DNA from: an uncultured Formosa sp.
Lineage (GTDB): Bacteria; Bacteroidota; Bacteroidia; Flavobacteriales; Flavobacteriaceae
Reading direction: 5' to 3'
Assembly (NCBI RefSeq): GCF_947500765.1
Contig: NZ_CANMTH010000007.1
Coordinates: forward strand, 124,001-188,000
DNA: 64,000 nucleotides
In this document: positions 45,457 to 54,200 of the stretch, in pieces
Position numbering within the stretch: position 1 is the first letter of the stretch
Layout: each line of letters begins with the position of its first letter
Translations under genes and position numbers: made by a program
Notes under the pieces: generated by a model
What the model was told of the DNA's origin: nothing
What the model saw: the letters and a program-made list of their open reading frames with translations, nothing else
Database searches by the model: none

Positions 45457-47832
45457 ATGAACTTATCAAAAATTATAAGAGCAATTATAGGATTGTTTTT
45501 TATAACACTAACTGGTCTAGGGTATGCACAACAAAATAATGGCATGGTTAAAGGTTACGTATTAACATCAGACGGTAAATTAGCAGAATCCATTAATGTT
45601 ATTATTAAACCATTAAATATAGGTACAACTACAGATAAAAAAGGGAGTTATAAATTTTCTAAGCTTCCTTATGGAAGTTATACTGTAGCATTTTCTTTAA
45701 TTGGAATGGAAACTAAAACTATAAATATTGAAGTAAATGCCTTAGAAACTACTATTCCAAATGTTGTACTTAATGAAAATGAAGAAGCGCTTGATGAAGT
45801 TATTATTGTTGCAGAACGTTTAAATCAGTTCGCACAAAAAGAGTCTGAATACGTAGCCAAAGTACCTTTAAAAAATATTAATAATCCGCAATCCTATTCT
45901 ATAGTAACAGGTGCATTATTAAAAGAGCAAATCACAACAGATTTACCATCGGCATTTAAAAGTATTACAGGAGGTGGTTATGTAGAATCTAATGATGGTA
46001 ATGTGAGTGTGTTTTTAAGAGGATTTAGATCTGATGTGCATTTGCGAAATGGCGGAATTGCTTGGGTAAAAGGTCCAATAGATCCTCAGAATATTGAACG
46101 TATAGAACTTATTAAAGGCCCTGGATCTTTATTTTATGGTGCCAATGTAAATAATATTGCTAATTATGGAGGTGTTGTAAATAAAGTGACCAAACAAGCT
46201 TATAATGGTGAAAAATTAGAGTTGGGGTATATTGCAGGAAGTTGGGAGCAAAACAGAGTAACTTTAGACTATAATACGGTAGTAGATAAGGATGAAAAGG
46301 TGTTTTTTAGATTAAACGGCGCCTATAATTCTGAAAATAGTTTTCAAGATCAGGGTATTAAAAGAGAATTCATGATCGCGCCGTCGTTAACATTAAATAT
46401 ATCAGACCGCTTAACCACCACATTTAATTTAGAATATAACCAGAGTGAACGAAATTTATTTTTTGCTAGAGGCTTAAGTTCTTCCCTTATTTCTGATGAA
46501 GTAAATAGTTGGGACGATTTAAATTGGGATCACGATACAAGTTATGGCTCAAACGGAATGGCAGGTTATTTTGCCTCAACAGTGATGCAAGTAATGTTAG
46601 ATTATAAACTATCAGATACTTGGACGTCTAAAACTACCTTTACCAATGCATCTTTATTTACCGATGCTAATTACCTTCGTGTGGTTATGTCTGATGAGTA
46701 TACTGTAGATAGATATTATTTACAATTAGATCCTAGAGAGTCAGGAAATACACATATACAACAAGATTTCTTAAATGTTTTAGAGGGAGATAAATTAGAT
46801 AATAAACTGGTTGTAGGAGTAAGTTATTTGAATAATTTTGATGATACGCAACGTACAGGAGTTTGGAATGCCGTTGATGCTGTAGATATTAATGACCCTG
46901 TAATTGTAGGGATGACTAATGAAGAGTTTGAAGCTAATATTGCCGATCAAACCAAAAACAAAACCATATCTAAATTTAAGACTTTAGGATTCTATGCGTT
47001 TGATGCGCTAACCTTAAATGATAAAATTACGCTAGCAGCAGGATTACGTTTTGACCGTTATATGGGAGAAAATACAGTATATAATGGTGCCGATTTAAGT
47101 AATGGGTACAATCAAAATGCTTTAAGTACAAAATTAGGTATAGCTTATAATCCGTTTAATGATCAAGCCTCTGTTTTTGTAAATTATATGGATGGATTAA
47201 GTAATAATGCACCATCAGATAATGGAACAGGAGAAATTATTACTTGGGATGCAGAACGTGCAAAACAATTTGAAATTGGTACAAAACTTAACTTTTTTAA
47301 TGGAAAATTAAAAAGTACAATTAGCTATTATAACATTAATATAGATAATGATATTATTACAAATGAAGATGGCATTAGTGTACAAGAAGGAGAAACATTA
47401 AGTAAAGGTTTTGAAATTGATTTCATAGCAAATCCGTTTCCAGGATTTAATGTTGTTGCGGGGTATACCAAAAATAACGCAACCTTAGAAAAGGTAAGTG
47501 CTGGTAGTGAAAGTACTGTTGGAAGTAGTTTAACGTATACTCCAGAAACGGTTTGGAATTTTTGGTTAAGTTACCACATTCTTAAAGGCAAGACAAAAGG
47601 ATTAGGTTTTGGGTTTGGAGCCAATCATATGAGTGAAATTTATAACAGTTCAGCTAATAATTTCGGTTCAGAATCTTATAGCATTTTTGATAGTACAGTC
47701 TTTTATCAAAAAGATAATTACAGAGTGAGTTTAAAAGCCAATAATATGTTCAATAAAGAGTATTATAACGGTTACGGTATACCCCAAAAACCATTTAATT
47801 TTAGTGTGGGGTTAACGTATAATGTATTTTAA
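45457..47832 (+). CDS. TonB-dependent siderophore receptor
   Basis: A 791-residue outer-membrane receptor. Signal peptide to about residue 25 (GLGYAQQ), an N-terminal carboxypeptidase-regulatory-like domain (residues 30-110: KGYVLTSDGKLAESINVIIKPL), the TonB-box region, then a plug with LRGFRSDVHLRNGGIAWVKGPIDPQNIERIELIKGPGSLFYG, which is the FpvA/FhuA-type siderophore receptor pattern, and a barrel ending FNFSVGLTYNVF. It sits between a divergent AraC regulator and a downstream esterase plus PepSY protein, giving a ferric siderophore use system. The siderophore type is not readable. Confidence 0.93.
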   Translation: MNLSKIIRAIIGLFFITLTGLGYAQQNNGMVKGYVLTSDGKLAESINVIIKPLNIGTTTDKKGSYKFSKLPYGSYTVAFSLIGMETKTINIEVNALETTIPNVVLNENEEALDEVIIVAERLNQFAQKESEYVAKVPLKNINNPQSYSIVTGALLKEQITTDLPSAFKSITGGGYVESNDGNVSVFLRGFRSDVHLRNGGIAWVKGPIDPQNIERIELIKGPGSLFYGANVNNIANYGGVVNKVTKQAYNGEKLELGYIAGSWEQNRVTLDYNTVVDKDEKVFFRLNGAYNSENSFQDQGIKREFMIAPSLTLNISDRLTTTFNLEYNQSERNLFFARGLSSSLISDEVNSWDDLNWDHDTSYGSNGMAGYFASTVMQVMLDYKLSDTWTSKTTFTNASLFTDANYLRVVMSDEYTVDRYYLQLDPRESGNTHIQQDFLNVLEGDKLDNKLVVGVSYLNNFDDTQRTGVWNAVDAVDINDPVIVGMTNEEFEANIADQTKNKTISKFKTLGFYAFDALTLNDKITLAAGLRFDRYMGENTVYNGADLSNGYNQNALSTKLGIAYNPFNDQASVFVNYMDGLSNNAPSDNGTGEIITWDAERAKQFEIGTKLNFFNGKLKSTISYYNINIDNDIITNEDGISVQEGETLSKGFEIDFIANPFPGFNVVAGYTKNNATLEKVSAGSESTVGSSLTYTPETVWNFWLSYHILKGKTKGLGFGFGANHMSEIYNSSANNFGSESYSIFDSTVFYQKDNYRVSLKANNMFNKEYYNGYGIPQKPFNFSVGLTYNVF

Positions 47833-47854
47833 TTTTACACTTTAGAAAAGAAAT

Positions 47855-47886
47855 AAGAGGGCATACCAAGACATGCTCTCTTTTTC
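47855..47886 (+). terminator. Hairpin between receptor and esterase genes
   Basis: A 10-bp stem (47855-47864 with 47873-47882, one G-U) and T run lies between the receptor and the esterase genes. If it stops part of the transcripts it would make the receptor more abundant than the downstream proteins. Confidence 0.65.
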
Positions 47887-47912
47887 TGTTTAATAACTTA
47901 ACCTTAATAAAA

Positions 47913-48959
47913 ATGAAATTTGCCATTGTTTATATATTGTTATTTCTGTCTGTATGTACTTATGCTCAAGACATAAATATCGGATTCACAGAGACTATTC
48001 AATCAGAACAGCTTCAAGAAAAACGCGAATACTTAGTGTATTTACCAGAACAGTATTCAAATGAAAAATATAAAAGTCAGCAGTATCCAGTCATATACTT
48101 GTTAGACGGAGAAAAGTTTTTTCATGTAATGTCTGGAATTGTAAAAAATCTATCTACAGGGTATTATCCTGTTATGCCAGAATGTATAATTGTAGCTATT
48201 AAAAATACAAATCGGTCTAGAGATTTAACGCCAACTCAGGTCTCTGATGTGGGCTATGATAGTGGAGGAGCAGATACGTTTAGCTCTTTTATTACAACAG
48301 AGCTAATGCCTAAAATAAATAAAACATATAGAACTCTAGGTTACAATGTGCTTGTCGGGCATTCCTTTGGGGGGCTTTTTGTTATAAATACACTCTTTAA
48401 AAACACAAATACCTTTAATGCTTATATTGCCATAGATCCTAGTTTATGGTGGGACAATGCCTTATTTGTGAATCAATTGGATGATTATTTGCAAACCACA
48501 GATTTTAATAAAAAAGCATTGTTTTTAGCAAATGCAAATGCGTTGTTATATAAAAATAAAACAGCTAAACAAGATGATGCTCATTCTAATGCTAAAGAAT
48601 TAGCAATAGAAAAGATGAATATTACTGCGCCTAAACACTTAAATTTTAATATAAAATATTATCCTGAAGAAGATCATGGAAGTGTTGTTTTACCTGCTTT
48701 TATTGATGGATTTCGTACTGTGTTTAAAGGCTATCGCGTAAATGTAAAAGAGGTTATGAATAATCCGGCTGTATTGAAAACACATTTTCAAATGGTATCT
48801 GAAAATTTAGGAATTAATTTCAAATCACAATGTGCTTATATAGATCGTGTTGTAGATTTAATGATTGAAAGAGATTTACTAGACCATGCTAAAATTTTAA
48901 ATGAATTGAATATGGAATTGTATCCAAAAAACGACTATTTAAAAACTAAATTTAAATAA
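47913..48959 (+). CDS. Periplasmic esterase, Fes/IroE-like (putative siderophore esterase)
   Basis: A 348-residue exported alpha/beta hydrolase (signal peptide to about residue 18, SVCTYAQ). It has the esterase-D-like core of ferric enterobactin esterases: REYLVYLPEQYSNEKY, YPVIYLLDGEKFF, RSRDLTPTQ, nucleophile elbow VGHSFGG with Ser151, IDPSLWWDN and an acid/His pair near EEDHGSV. The C-terminal 70 residues add helices. It follows a TonB siderophore receptor, consistent with cleaving an ester-type siderophore after import. Related hydrolases with other substrates have similar cores. Confidence 0.85.
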   Translation: MKFAIVYILLFLSVCTYAQDINIGFTETIQSEQLQEKREYLVYLPEQYSNEKYKSQQYPVIYLLDGEKFFHVMSGIVKNLSTGYYPVMPECIIVAIKNTNRSRDLTPTQVSDVGYDSGGADTFSSFITTELMPKINKTYRTLGYNVLVGHSFGGLFVINTLFKNTNTFNAYIAIDPSLWWDNALFVNQLDDYLQTTDFNKKALFLANANALLYKNKTAKQDDAHSNAKELAIEKMNITAPKHLNFNIKYYPEEDHGSVVLPAFIDGFRTVFKGYRVNVKEVMNNPAVLKTHFQMVSENLGINFKSQCAYIDRVVDLMIERDLLDHAKILNELNMELYPKNDYLKTKFK

Positions 48960-48973
48960 GTTTCCAAAATATT

Positions 48974-50131
48974 ATGAAACATTACACCTTCAGAACATTA
49001 ATTAACAATCTTCATCTTTGGCTGGGTATTGCTAGTGGTATCGTGTTGTTTATTGTATGTTTTACTGGCAGTATTCTTGCTTTTGAAACTGAACTTATAT
49101 TGCTATTTGATAGCAATGATAATTATTCAGAACAAACAAATGAAAAGCTTCCTTTAAAAGACATTGTAACGGCTTTTGAACAAAATGATACCATTGTAAA
49201 AGAATTTATTTTTTATGGTGAAGCAAATAGGAATTATCAATTTACATTACTCACAAAACAACAGTTTGAAGCAAGTAACGGAAAACCAGTAAGAGGTAAA
49301 TCTGTTGTTATAAATCCATATACAGGAAAAGAAGTACATGCTATTGGTAAAACGAAAGAGGTATTGCACACTGTAGAACAATTACACAGATATTTACTTT
49401 TAGATAAAAAATGGGGGAGACCAATAGTAGGAGTGAGTACTATTATATTTGTGTTTTTATGCCTGTCTGGGTTATTATTATGGTTTCCTAAAAAGCTTAA
49501 AAATTTTAGAAAAAAGAAGGCTTGGAAACAAGGGTTTACTATTAAAACAAAAGCCAACTGGAAACGTTTAAATTATGATATTCATAATACGTTTGGGTTT
49601 TATGCATTACTTCCCTTATTACTTATGGGGTTAAGTGGGGTGTTGTGGTCTTTTACATGGTATTATAACGGTTTGGAAATGGTTTTAGGGGATAAGCTAG
49701 GAAAGTCTAGATTTGAGAAAACAATACCATTAGGTCGTGACTATACAAATCAGGATCCAGCAACTATAGACTTTACTACGTTGCTAGCAAAAACAGATAG
49801 TATTTTATCCTATTCTAATTTTGCAACTCGAGTAACCTTGCCTTTGTCTGCAAATGAAAGTGTCATGATAAGAAAAATTAGTGGTGATTTTTTAGCGTAT
49901 AATGCATCAGATAAACTTCAGTTTAACCCGTATTCAAACGAATTAATTTCGGCAACATTCTTTAAAGATGAATCTTTTGGTTCTAAAATAGCAGGATTAA
50001 TACGTGGTATTCATGTGGGGAATTTTGCAGGTTTTATAACCAAGTTTATCTATTTTATATGTTGTTTAATAGCAACATCTTTACCTATAACAGGAACATT
50101 AATTTGGATTAATAAGATGAAGAAGAAATAA
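48974..50131 (+). CDS. PepSY-associated TM helix domain protein (ferric-reductase-like)
   Basis: A 385-residue inner-membrane protein with four membrane helices: about residues 13-33 (LWLGIASGIVLFIVCFTGS), 155-175 (STIIFVFLCLSGLLLWFPK), 205-225 (NTFGFYALLPLLLMGLSGVLW) and 355-377. PepSY-like soluble segments lie between helices 1 and 2 (VVINPYTGKEVHAIGKTKEVLHTVEQLHRYLL), and conserved His residues flank the helices. This is the PiuB-like family that sits beside siderophore receptors and is thought to reduce Fe(III) from imported siderophores. It is 14 bp after the esterase gene, so they are cotranscribed. Confidence 0.88.
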   Translation: MKHYTFRTLINNLHLWLGIASGIVLFIVCFTGSILAFETELILLFDSNDNYSEQTNEKLPLKDIVTAFEQNDTIVKEFIFYGEANRNYQFTLLTKQQFEASNGKPVRGKSVVINPYTGKEVHAIGKTKEVLHTVEQLHRYLLLDKKWGRPIVGVSTIIFVFLCLSGLLLWFPKKLKNFRKKKAWKQGFTIKTKANWKRLNYDIHNTFGFYALLPLLLMGLSGVLWSFTWYYNGLEMVLGDKLGKSRFEKTIPLGRDYTNQDPATIDFTTLLAKTDSILSYSNFATRVTLPLSANESVMIRKISGDFLAYNASDKLQFNPYSNELISATFFKDESFGSKIAGLIRGIHVGNFAGFITKFIYFICCLIATSLPITGTLIWINKMKKK

Positions 50132-50158
50132 GTAGGTTATTTAATTTTAGATCATAAA

Positions 50159-50188
50159 AAAAATCCGAACATCTGTTCGGATTTTTAC
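50159..50188. terminator. Bidirectional terminator after the siderophore operon and FKBP gene
   Basis: A perfect 13-bp stem (50159-50171 with 50174-50186) with a 2-nt centre, A run before and T run after, lies between the convergent PepSY and FKBP genes. Confidence 0.9.
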
Positions 50189-50209
50189 TTTTTATGCAAT
50201 TTGAAATTG

Positions 50210-50638
50210 TTATTTAATTTCAACAAGTTCTAAATCAAATATTAAATCCTGACCTGCAAGTGGGTGGTTCCCATCAACAACAATATGGTTTTCTTTAATA
50301 TCTACCACTCTAAATTGATGTTCTCTTCCATCTTCACTTTTAGAAGTTAATCCCATACCTACTTCAGGTTTAACATCTGGAGGTAATTGCTCCTTAGCTA
50401 CTTCATGAAATAATTCTTCATTTATGTCGCCGTATGCGTCTTCTTTAGATATTTCAACTGTTTTTTTCTCATTCACTTTCATATCAATGATAGCGTTTTC
50501 AAAACCAGGAATTAACATACCTTTACCAATCGTAATTTCTAAAGGTTCGCGCTCTAACGAACTATCGAATATACGACCGTCGTTTAATTTTCCTGTGTAA
50601 TGCACTTTCACTGTATCGTTCTCTTTTACTTGACTCAT
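50210..50638 (-). CDS. FKBP-type peptidyl-prolyl isomerase, SlyD-like
   Basis: A 142-residue isomerase with an insert-in-flap domain, the SlyD layout: TVKVHYTGKLNDGRIFDSS at the start, the FKBP segment IGKGMLIPGFENAIIDMKVNEKKTVEI, EDAYGDINEELFHEV in the flap, and GNHPLAGQDLIFDLELVEIK at the end. The His-rich metal-binding tail of E. coli SlyD is missing, as in the shorter members. It has no signal peptide, so it is cytoplasmic, acting as proline isomerase and chaperone. Monocistronic by its surroundings. Confidence 0.93.
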   Translation of the reverse strand: MSQVKENDTVKVHYTGKLNDGRIFDSSLEREPLEITIGKGMLIPGFENAIIDMKVNEKKTVEISKEDAYGDINEELFHEVAKEQLPPDVKPEVGMGLTSKSEDGREHQFRVVDIKENHIVVDGNHPLAGQDLIFDLELVEIK

Positions 50639-50897
50639 ACTATGTTTTTAATGTTTAATAAAATACAAAGCTATGATTTATATATTGGAAGACACAGGAT
50701 ATGGGCTAAAAGTCTGTAAATTAATATAGGTTTAACATTAAATATGTATATGAAATAGGAATGAAATACTCATTATACTATAAAAATGAAATAAGAGTTA
50801 CAGCACAACAAATAGGTATTAGCATTGAATCTTTCTTTCTCTTAATATTTTTTTAGATGAATTTATTTACGTTTAAAACGGTTTTTTTTAGCAATTT

Positions 50898-53096
50898 TTA
50901 TTGCTTGTCTCCTGGATGGTAAGTCGCTTCAGCTCGTTTTTCAACATCTTCTTTATAAAATGCGACATCTTTAAATAAACCATCTGCATAGCGTTGCGAT
51001 TGGTCGTTAAAGTGAGGGGAATTTGGATCACTACTTTCTCCTCCAGCTAACATTGTTTTTGCTTTTACTTTATCACCAAATTCTACAACTGCTACAAAAC
51101 TATTTCCCGAGGTTCCGTATTGTCGTTTTGTGTGTGTACCAAACTGGGTTCCGAATGATGCTAAAGCTCCCCAAGCTCCAGAAGCCATTCCAACAGGAAT
51201 ACTAGGTTTCTTATCGTCAAACTCTTGAAAAATATCCCCATTGTTTCTTTGGTATCTATTAAATTCGCCCCAAGGTGTTTGCCAAGACCCAAAATCTGTT
51301 TTTAAATTATTTAAAGCGGTTTGAAAGACTTCTAATCGCTCCTCTGCAGTCGCTGTTTTACTCATATAATCAAATTGCTCTAATCTGTTAATTCTTTTAT
51401 TTCCTGTCTTTTTTGGAACGTACCCCGATTTATAATAAGCATTTAAATAAAACTGAGCCAAAGTCATTTCAACAGCATTTATAGAAACCCTAAAATCCCA
51501 TTTTTTCAATAGCGCTAGTGCATCTTTTGCTTCTTGTGTTTTTATAGGTGTTTTTTTTGCAGCATCTAATAAACCTGTAATTAACAAATCGGCTCCAGGT
51601 AAATAGGTGTCGTAAGCCAAATCAATTAAAGAATCTAACGTTAAATCTTGCGCTTTTGTAAGTAGTGGAATTGCATGTATACCTCTGAAATTTTCAGGAA
51701 AGGAACTCATGTAATTCGGATAATCTTCACGTTTTGGACTGTATTCTGAAGCACTTGTAAATGGAGTAGAATTGCAATTTTGGATCCATCCATTTGGAGG
51801 ATTTAATACCAAAATATTATCTTTTAAATCGTGTATTCCATTCCAATCTGCTTCAGGGTTACTACCATCAACAGGTTTTGTATAGTCTAATTTTTCATTT
51901 CTTTTTGGAATAAAATTTCCATGATAATATGCAATTGTCCCATCTGCATCTGCATATACTGTGTTATTCGAAGAGTTTGTACGAATATTCATCATATCAT
52001 AAAATTCTGCATGATTAGATTTTTTGGTTCGTGTAAAAGATTGCTCTAAAGCTTTTATAGGACTCCACATTAAGGCTGTTGAAACCCATTTATTTCCATT
52101 TGCATGCGTAATTGGTCCATGATGTGTTCTGTACGTCATAAACGTTTTGTCGTTTAATTCTCCGTCAGTAGTTTTGTAGCTTAATGTTACAGGTATAGAG
52201 TCTATAGGGCGCAACGCTTCTCCATATTTATAAGATGATTTAGATCCGTTTTTTACTATTGTTTCTTCAAATTCATCAATAATATCAGTTCCTGTAGAGG
52301 TATGCATCCAACCTGTTTTTTCATTAAAACCTTGGTAAACAAAAAACTGTCCCCAAGTTACAGCTCCGTATGCATTTAATCCTTCTTCACTTACCACATG
52401 TACTTCACCTCGAAAAAAGAAAGACGTATGTGGATTAATAAGTAACATGGCGTGTCCTGATTTTGTTTTACTTCCAGCAATAGCAAAACCATTAGATCCT
52501 CTAGGTTCGTTATCTTTAAGTCTAATTAAACCATCGTTTGCAGCTACTAGATTCTCACCAGCCTCTTCATAAAAAGCTTTTATCTTTTTTGTAGAAACAC
52601 GCTCTATATCTCCTCCAATAGAACCTTCACTAAAATACATTGGCATCCAAGGCTCAAAACGTGTTATTAATTTTGGTTGTACTTCTGGGTGTGTATTTAG
52701 ATAGTAATTTACACCATCGGCAAAAGCAACACATAATTCCTGAAGCCATTTCGGACTATTATTATAGTTTTCGATTGCTTCATCTTCAGTCATGTATAAA
52801 TTAGCACGTAAATCGCTATAAAGAAATGCTTGGCCTTCTACTTCGGCAAGTCTTCCAGTAGCCCAAATATAATTACGTTCTACACGATTAAAGTCGTCTT
52901 CGCATTGTGCATATAATAATCCAAAAACCGCATCGGCATCTGTTTTGCCATAAATATGCGGAACACCATAATCGTCTCTAATAATTTCGGTATTATTGGC
53001 ATGTTGTTGCCAACGTTGTGCTTCAGTTGTAAGTGTTTTTTCTTTTTTACAACTAGTAAAAGAGATTATAAAGAATAATATTAATAAACGATTCAT
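50898..53096 (-). CDS. Penicillin acylase family lipoprotein (AHL acylase-like)
   Basis: A 732-residue Ntn-hydrolase precursor. The signal ends in a lipobox FTSC with Cys16. The alpha chain starts IIRDDYGVPHIYGKTDADAVFGLLYAQCEDDF, diagnostic of the penicillin G acylase family; the catalytic Ser201, which becomes the new N-terminus after self-cleavage, is in EPRGSNGFAIAGSK. The beta chain has the SLLINPHTSFFF region, MHTSTGTDIIDEF and GWIQNCNSTPF, then a final GESSDPNSPHFNDQSQRYADG. Such periplasmic enzymes cut acyl-homoserine lactones or other amides; the true substrate is unknown. It is a single gene. Confidence 0.92.
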   Translation of the reverse strand: MNRLLILFFIISFTSCKKEKTLTTEAQRWQQHANNTEIIRDDYGVPHIYGKTDADAVFGLLYAQCEDDFNRVERNYIWATGRLAEVEGQAFLYSDLRANLYMTEDEAIENYNNSPKWLQELCVAFADGVNYYLNTHPEVQPKLITRFEPWMPMYFSEGSIGGDIERVSTKKIKAFYEEAGENLVAANDGLIRLKDNEPRGSNGFAIAGSKTKSGHAMLLINPHTSFFFRGEVHVVSEEGLNAYGAVTWGQFFVYQGFNEKTGWMHTSTGTDIIDEFEETIVKNGSKSSYKYGEALRPIDSIPVTLSYKTTDGELNDKTFMTYRTHHGPITHANGNKWVSTALMWSPIKALEQSFTRTKKSNHAEFYDMMNIRTNSSNNTVYADADGTIAYYHGNFIPKRNEKLDYTKPVDGSNPEADWNGIHDLKDNILVLNPPNGWIQNCNSTPFTSASEYSPKREDYPNYMSSFPENFRGIHAIPLLTKAQDLTLDSLIDLAYDTYLPGADLLITGLLDAAKKTPIKTQEAKDALALLKKWDFRVSINAVEMTLAQFYLNAYYKSGYVPKKTGNKRINRLEQFDYMSKTATAEERLEVFQTALNNLKTDFGSWQTPWGEFNRYQRNNGDIFQEFDDKKPSIPVGMASGAWGALASFGTQFGTHTKRQYGTSGNSFVAVVEFGDKVKAKTMLAGGESSDPNSPHFNDQSQRYADGLFKDVAFYKEDVEKRAEATYHPGDKQ

Positions 53097-53514
53097 AATT
53101 GCTTTTTATATGGTTTATAGGTGAAATCAATGCAGATTGAATTATAAATATAACAGCGTTTTTCCGAAAAAGGACAAAGTGAAAATAGTAAGCTCTAGTT
53201 GAGATTAAAGTAAAACTAACATTTTCTAAATATGACTGTTATTATACTTTTTGCAATCTAATTTATTTTTGATTATTTCAATCATTTTAATAAAAATAAA
53301 ATGAAAACAATAGAATTAAGGCATGATTATGAAGAGGAAATTTAGGAATGGAGATAGTTCACTAACTTAAAAGCCATATCTTTTAGTTGAAATATAAGTA
53401 GTTATTATATAAACTGAAGATTAGAATGCCTTCTATAATTCAGGAATAAATTATAGAAGGCATTTTAAAAAAAAAACTTTCTTTTGGTGTGGAAATCTGA
53501 TCGTTTTTTATGGT
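53097..53514. other. Intergenic region with a decayed short ORF
   Basis: About 418 bp. From ATG 53301 a frame reads MKTIELRHDYEEEI, stop, EWR, stop, FTNLKAISFS, stop: a 30-codon frame with two in-frame stops, looking like the remains of a small gene. The terminator at 53425-53464 is at the right end. No intact gene is seen. Confidence 0.5.
53425..53464. terminator. Terminator downstream of the RluA-type gene
   Basis: A perfect 16-bp stem (53425-53440 with 53449-53464) with an 8-nt loop lies 50 bp past the end of the minus-strand pseudouridine synthase gene; a TTTT run follows on the + strand. Confidence 0.75.
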
Positions 53515-54183
53515 CTAAATAGATTTAAAATTCCAAAATTTGTTTTTAGGCAAAGGAGCCACAAAGGTTTTTGATTCTTTAGTGCTAGAATCTTCATAGG
53601 TTAATTTCCAAGCATGAAGGCAAACCGATAGGGGTAAATATTTTATATCTGAACCATATTTTTCATCACCAATAATAGGAAGTCCTATGTTAGATAATTG
53701 CGCTCTAATTTGATGAAATCGCCCCGTTTTTGGCTTAACCTCTAAAAGATAACCAAAATCATTTTGGGCAATAACGTTATAAGTAAGCCTACAGTCTAGT
53801 GAGTCTTTAGATTTAGATTGTACAATATCTGCTCTTTTCTCTAGATTATTTTTTACAAGAAAGTTAACTAAATGTCCTTTTGTTTTTTCTGGCTTGTTTT
53901 TTACAATTGCCAAGTATGTTTTTTGAACTTTACGAGTACTAAAGAGTGAATTAAATTCGACAAGAATACTTTTTTTCTTGGCAAAAATTAATACACCACT
54001 TGTTACGCGATCTAATCTATGTATAACCCCAACATAGGGTTTTTTCTTGGTTTTTAATATATGATTGAATACCTGATTTTCAACTGTATTATTCTCGAAA
54101 GGACTTTTTTCGGTGATACGTCCAGATGTTTTGTTAACAACAATAAAATCGTTGTTTTCTTCTACAAGTTCAAGATTTGCCAT
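53515..54183 (-). CDS. RluA-family pseudouridine synthase
   Basis: A 222-residue enzyme that isomerises uridine to pseudouridine in RNA. The start MANLELVEENNDFIVVNKTSG leads into the catalytic VIHRLDRVTSGVLIFAKK motif with the catalytic Asp of HRLDR (about residue 59), and the closing KPKTGRFHQIRAQLSNIGLPIIGDEKYG segment is typical. It lacks the N-terminal S4 domain of RluD-type enzymes, so it resembles the short RluA/TruC-like forms; target RNA not determined. It lies 17 bp after the YgiQ gene in the same orientation. Confidence 0.9.
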   Translation of the reverse strand: MANLELVEENNDFIVVNKTSGRITEKSPFENNTVENQVFNHILKTKKKPYVGVIHRLDRVTSGVLIFAKKKSILVEFNSLFSTRKVQKTYLAIVKNKPEKTKGHLVNFLVKNNLEKRADIVQSKSKDSLDCRLTYNVIAQNDFGYLLEVKPKTGRFHQIRAQLSNIGLPIIGDEKYGSDIKYLPLSVCLHAWKLTYEDSSTKESKTFVAPLPKNKFWNFKSI

Positions 54184-54200
54184 TAATAATAGTATGCTTT

